From the NCBI RefSeq assembly GCF_015209585.1, contig NZ_JADEYR010000011.1, forward strand, positions 38,556 through 102,555: a stretch of 64,000 bases of DNA, in the 5' to 3' direction. A program made the position numbers and the translations under genes. How positions within the stretch are numbered: position 1 is the first letter of the stretch; every line of letters begins with the position of its first letter. The notes under the pieces were generated by a model that was given only the letters and a program-made list of their open reading frames with translations, searched no databases and was not told the DNA's origin. This document shows positions 63,222 to 64,000 of this stretch, one piece after another. This stretch comes from Brachybacterium epidermidis. Lineage in GTDB: Bacteria > Actinomycetota > Actinomycetes > Actinomycetales > Dermabacteraceae.

Positions 63222-63258
63222 GAGGACCCCGCACCGCCGATCGCGGTGCGGGGTCCTC
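63222..63258. terminator. 15-bp hairpin terminator between convergent genes
   Basis: GAGGACCCCGCACCG (63222-63236) pairs perfectly with 63244-63258 around a 7-base loop, 27 bases after the DUF7455 stop and 56 bases after the GNAT stop on the other strand. Likely serves both directions. Confidence 0.8.
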
Positions 63259-63314
63259 TCGTACCCGGTGCCCTGCCTGCGCTCCGATCCCGAGCAGGTG
63301 CCCGGTCCGGCCGC

Positions 63315-63893
63315 TCAGATCTGGAGCAGGTGCTCTGCCCGGCCCTCGTACTCGATCCACTCGCCACCGGTGGACTCCCGAGGGTGGCGCGTGCCCGTCT
63401 CGGTGAAGCCGAGGCGCGCGTAGAGCCGACGCGCGGCATGCCCGGCATCATCGACCTCGAGCAGCAGATGCGGCCGTCCCAGCTCCAGGGCGAGCTCGGC
63501 GGCGGCGCGGAACAGAGCACGGGAGGCACCGCTGCCGCGCGCCTCCGGCCGCACCCACAGGGAGACCAGGATCGCCTGGTCCTCCCCGATCACGTGCTCG
63601 GGGGTGTAGCCCTGAGGCAGCACGGCGAGGCTGCCCATGACCTGGTCGCCGCACCGCGCCTGCAGGTGGATGCGGGGGCCGCGCAGCTCCTCGCGCCACT
63701 GCTCCGGGGTGCGGTCCTGCACCTCGGCGAGCTGCGCCCAGAAGGCGCGCGGCGAATCGGCGAGCATGTCCAGGCGCAGATCACGGTGGGACCGCCAGTC
63801 CTCCTCGCCGACCCGCACCACACGCACATCGCCAGCGGCGCCGGGCTCCCTGGCGGAGGTCCCGGCGCCGCTGGTGGTCTCCAGCGGTGTCAC
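63315..63893 (-). CDS. GNAT family N-acetyltransferase
   Basis: 192 residues from GTG 63893. GNAT core: strand-turn ILVSLWVRPEARGSGASRAL with the acetyl-CoA loop RGSGAS near residue 117, and the C-terminal RLYARLGFTETGTRHP. Its acceptor is unknown. It begins 2 bases after the stop of the gene that enters from the right window edge, so the two are probably co-transcribed; no ribosome binding site is evident. Confidence 0.9.
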   Translation of the reverse strand: MTPLETTSGAGTSAREPGAAGDVRVVRVGEEDWRSHRDLRLDMLADSPRAFWAQLAEVQDRTPEQWREELRGPRIHLQARCGDQVMGSLAVLPQGYTPEHVIGEDQAILVSLWVRPEARGSGASRALFRAAAELALELGRPHLLLEVDDAGHAARRLYARLGFTETGTRHPRESTGGEWIEYEGRAEHLLQI

Positions 63894-63895
63894 GC

Positions 63896-64000
63896 TCAGT
63901 CGAGGTAGTCGCGCAGTCTGGACGCTTGAACGCTGTGCATCCCGGCGTGTCGAACGGGGCAGGTCAGAGCGCTGTGGTGCGGAATATCCTTGACTGAAAG
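63896..64000 (-). CDS. C-terminal end of a gene running in from the right edge
   Basis: Minus-strand frame open from base 64000 to TGA 63898-63896, ending SRLRDYLD. Primary actinobacterial sigma factors (HrdB/SigA) end in the same LRDYLD, and a sigA gene next to DUF7455-parE is a common order. The residues before it (HAGMHSVQAS) do not match the usual sigma tail, so this remains tentative. Confidence 0.4.
   Translation of the reverse strand, partial: LSVKDIPHHSALTCPVRHAGMHSVQASRLRDYLD

Overview
The window is a gene-dense stretch of high-GC DNA with actinobacterial gene content: actinobacterial IHF, SepH, a Rieske-containing SUF operon, DUF3093/DUF3710/DUF4193, 13E12-type HNH proteins and separate ParC/ParE. 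Gene order fits the order Micrococcales; a Brachybacterium/Dermabacteraceae-like genome is my best guess, but that is inference. I saw no rRNA, tRNA, CRISPR array, transposase or phage module.

Layout. (1) 1-11086, minus strand: efp, nusB, pyrR, pyrB, pyrC, a small membrane protein, carA, carB, pyrF and mihF (cut by the window edge) form a pyrimidine operon whose genes overlap by 1-13 bases. The pyrR leader carries a PyrR-binding hairpin that hides the ribosome binding site. (2) 11242-14233: an ABC-F ATPase (minus) and alanine dehydrogenase (plus) with a strong terminator. (3) 14297-22870: an accessory-looking island with a lipoprotein-dependent peptide ABC importer, a cytoplasmic gamma-glutamyltransferase-like enzyme, a fused double ATPase, a GntR/FCD regulator and a convergent TauE/SafE exporter. 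Nearly identical TTGTATACAA operators mark both ends, so it looks like one self-contained regulon, perhaps for gamma-glutamyl peptide or glutathione scavenging. (4) 22948-33064: sufR-sufB-sufD-Rieske-sufC-sufT (minus, no sufS/sufU), divergent from a glutathionyl-hydroquinone reductase, an ABC exporter pair, heme A synthase and methionine aminopeptidase. (5) 33161-41345: an HNH/DUF222 protein with an 18-bp tandem repeat at its 5' end, an aminoglycoside phosphotransferase-like gene, dxs and acnA; a perfect 20-bp palindrome lies upstream of acnA. (6) 41418-49360: a block with the order of M. tuberculosis Rv2689c-Rv2699c: RNA methyltransferase, KimA-type K+ importer, two TrkA/RCK proteins, DUF3159, OB-fold protein, DUF3710, dUTPase, DUF3093, DUF4193. 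(7) 49598-64000: sepH, an alkaline-phosphatase-superfamily enzyme, DUF5998, a GNAT/acyl-CoA-synthetase fusion, parC, a hexose-6-phosphate mutarotase, a metallophosphoesterase, hisF, parE, a DUF7455 zinc protein, a GNAT acetyltransferase and the end of one more gene.

Most of the window is housekeeping: pyrimidine synthesis, Fe-S assembly, respiration (heme A), isoprenoids, TCA cycle, potassium balance, chromosome decatenation and cell division. The distinctive parts are regulatory: the PyrR RNA switch, the paired GntR operators, the aconitase palindrome, and several starts that look leaderless (a TAnnnT -10 box 6-7 bases before the start codon).
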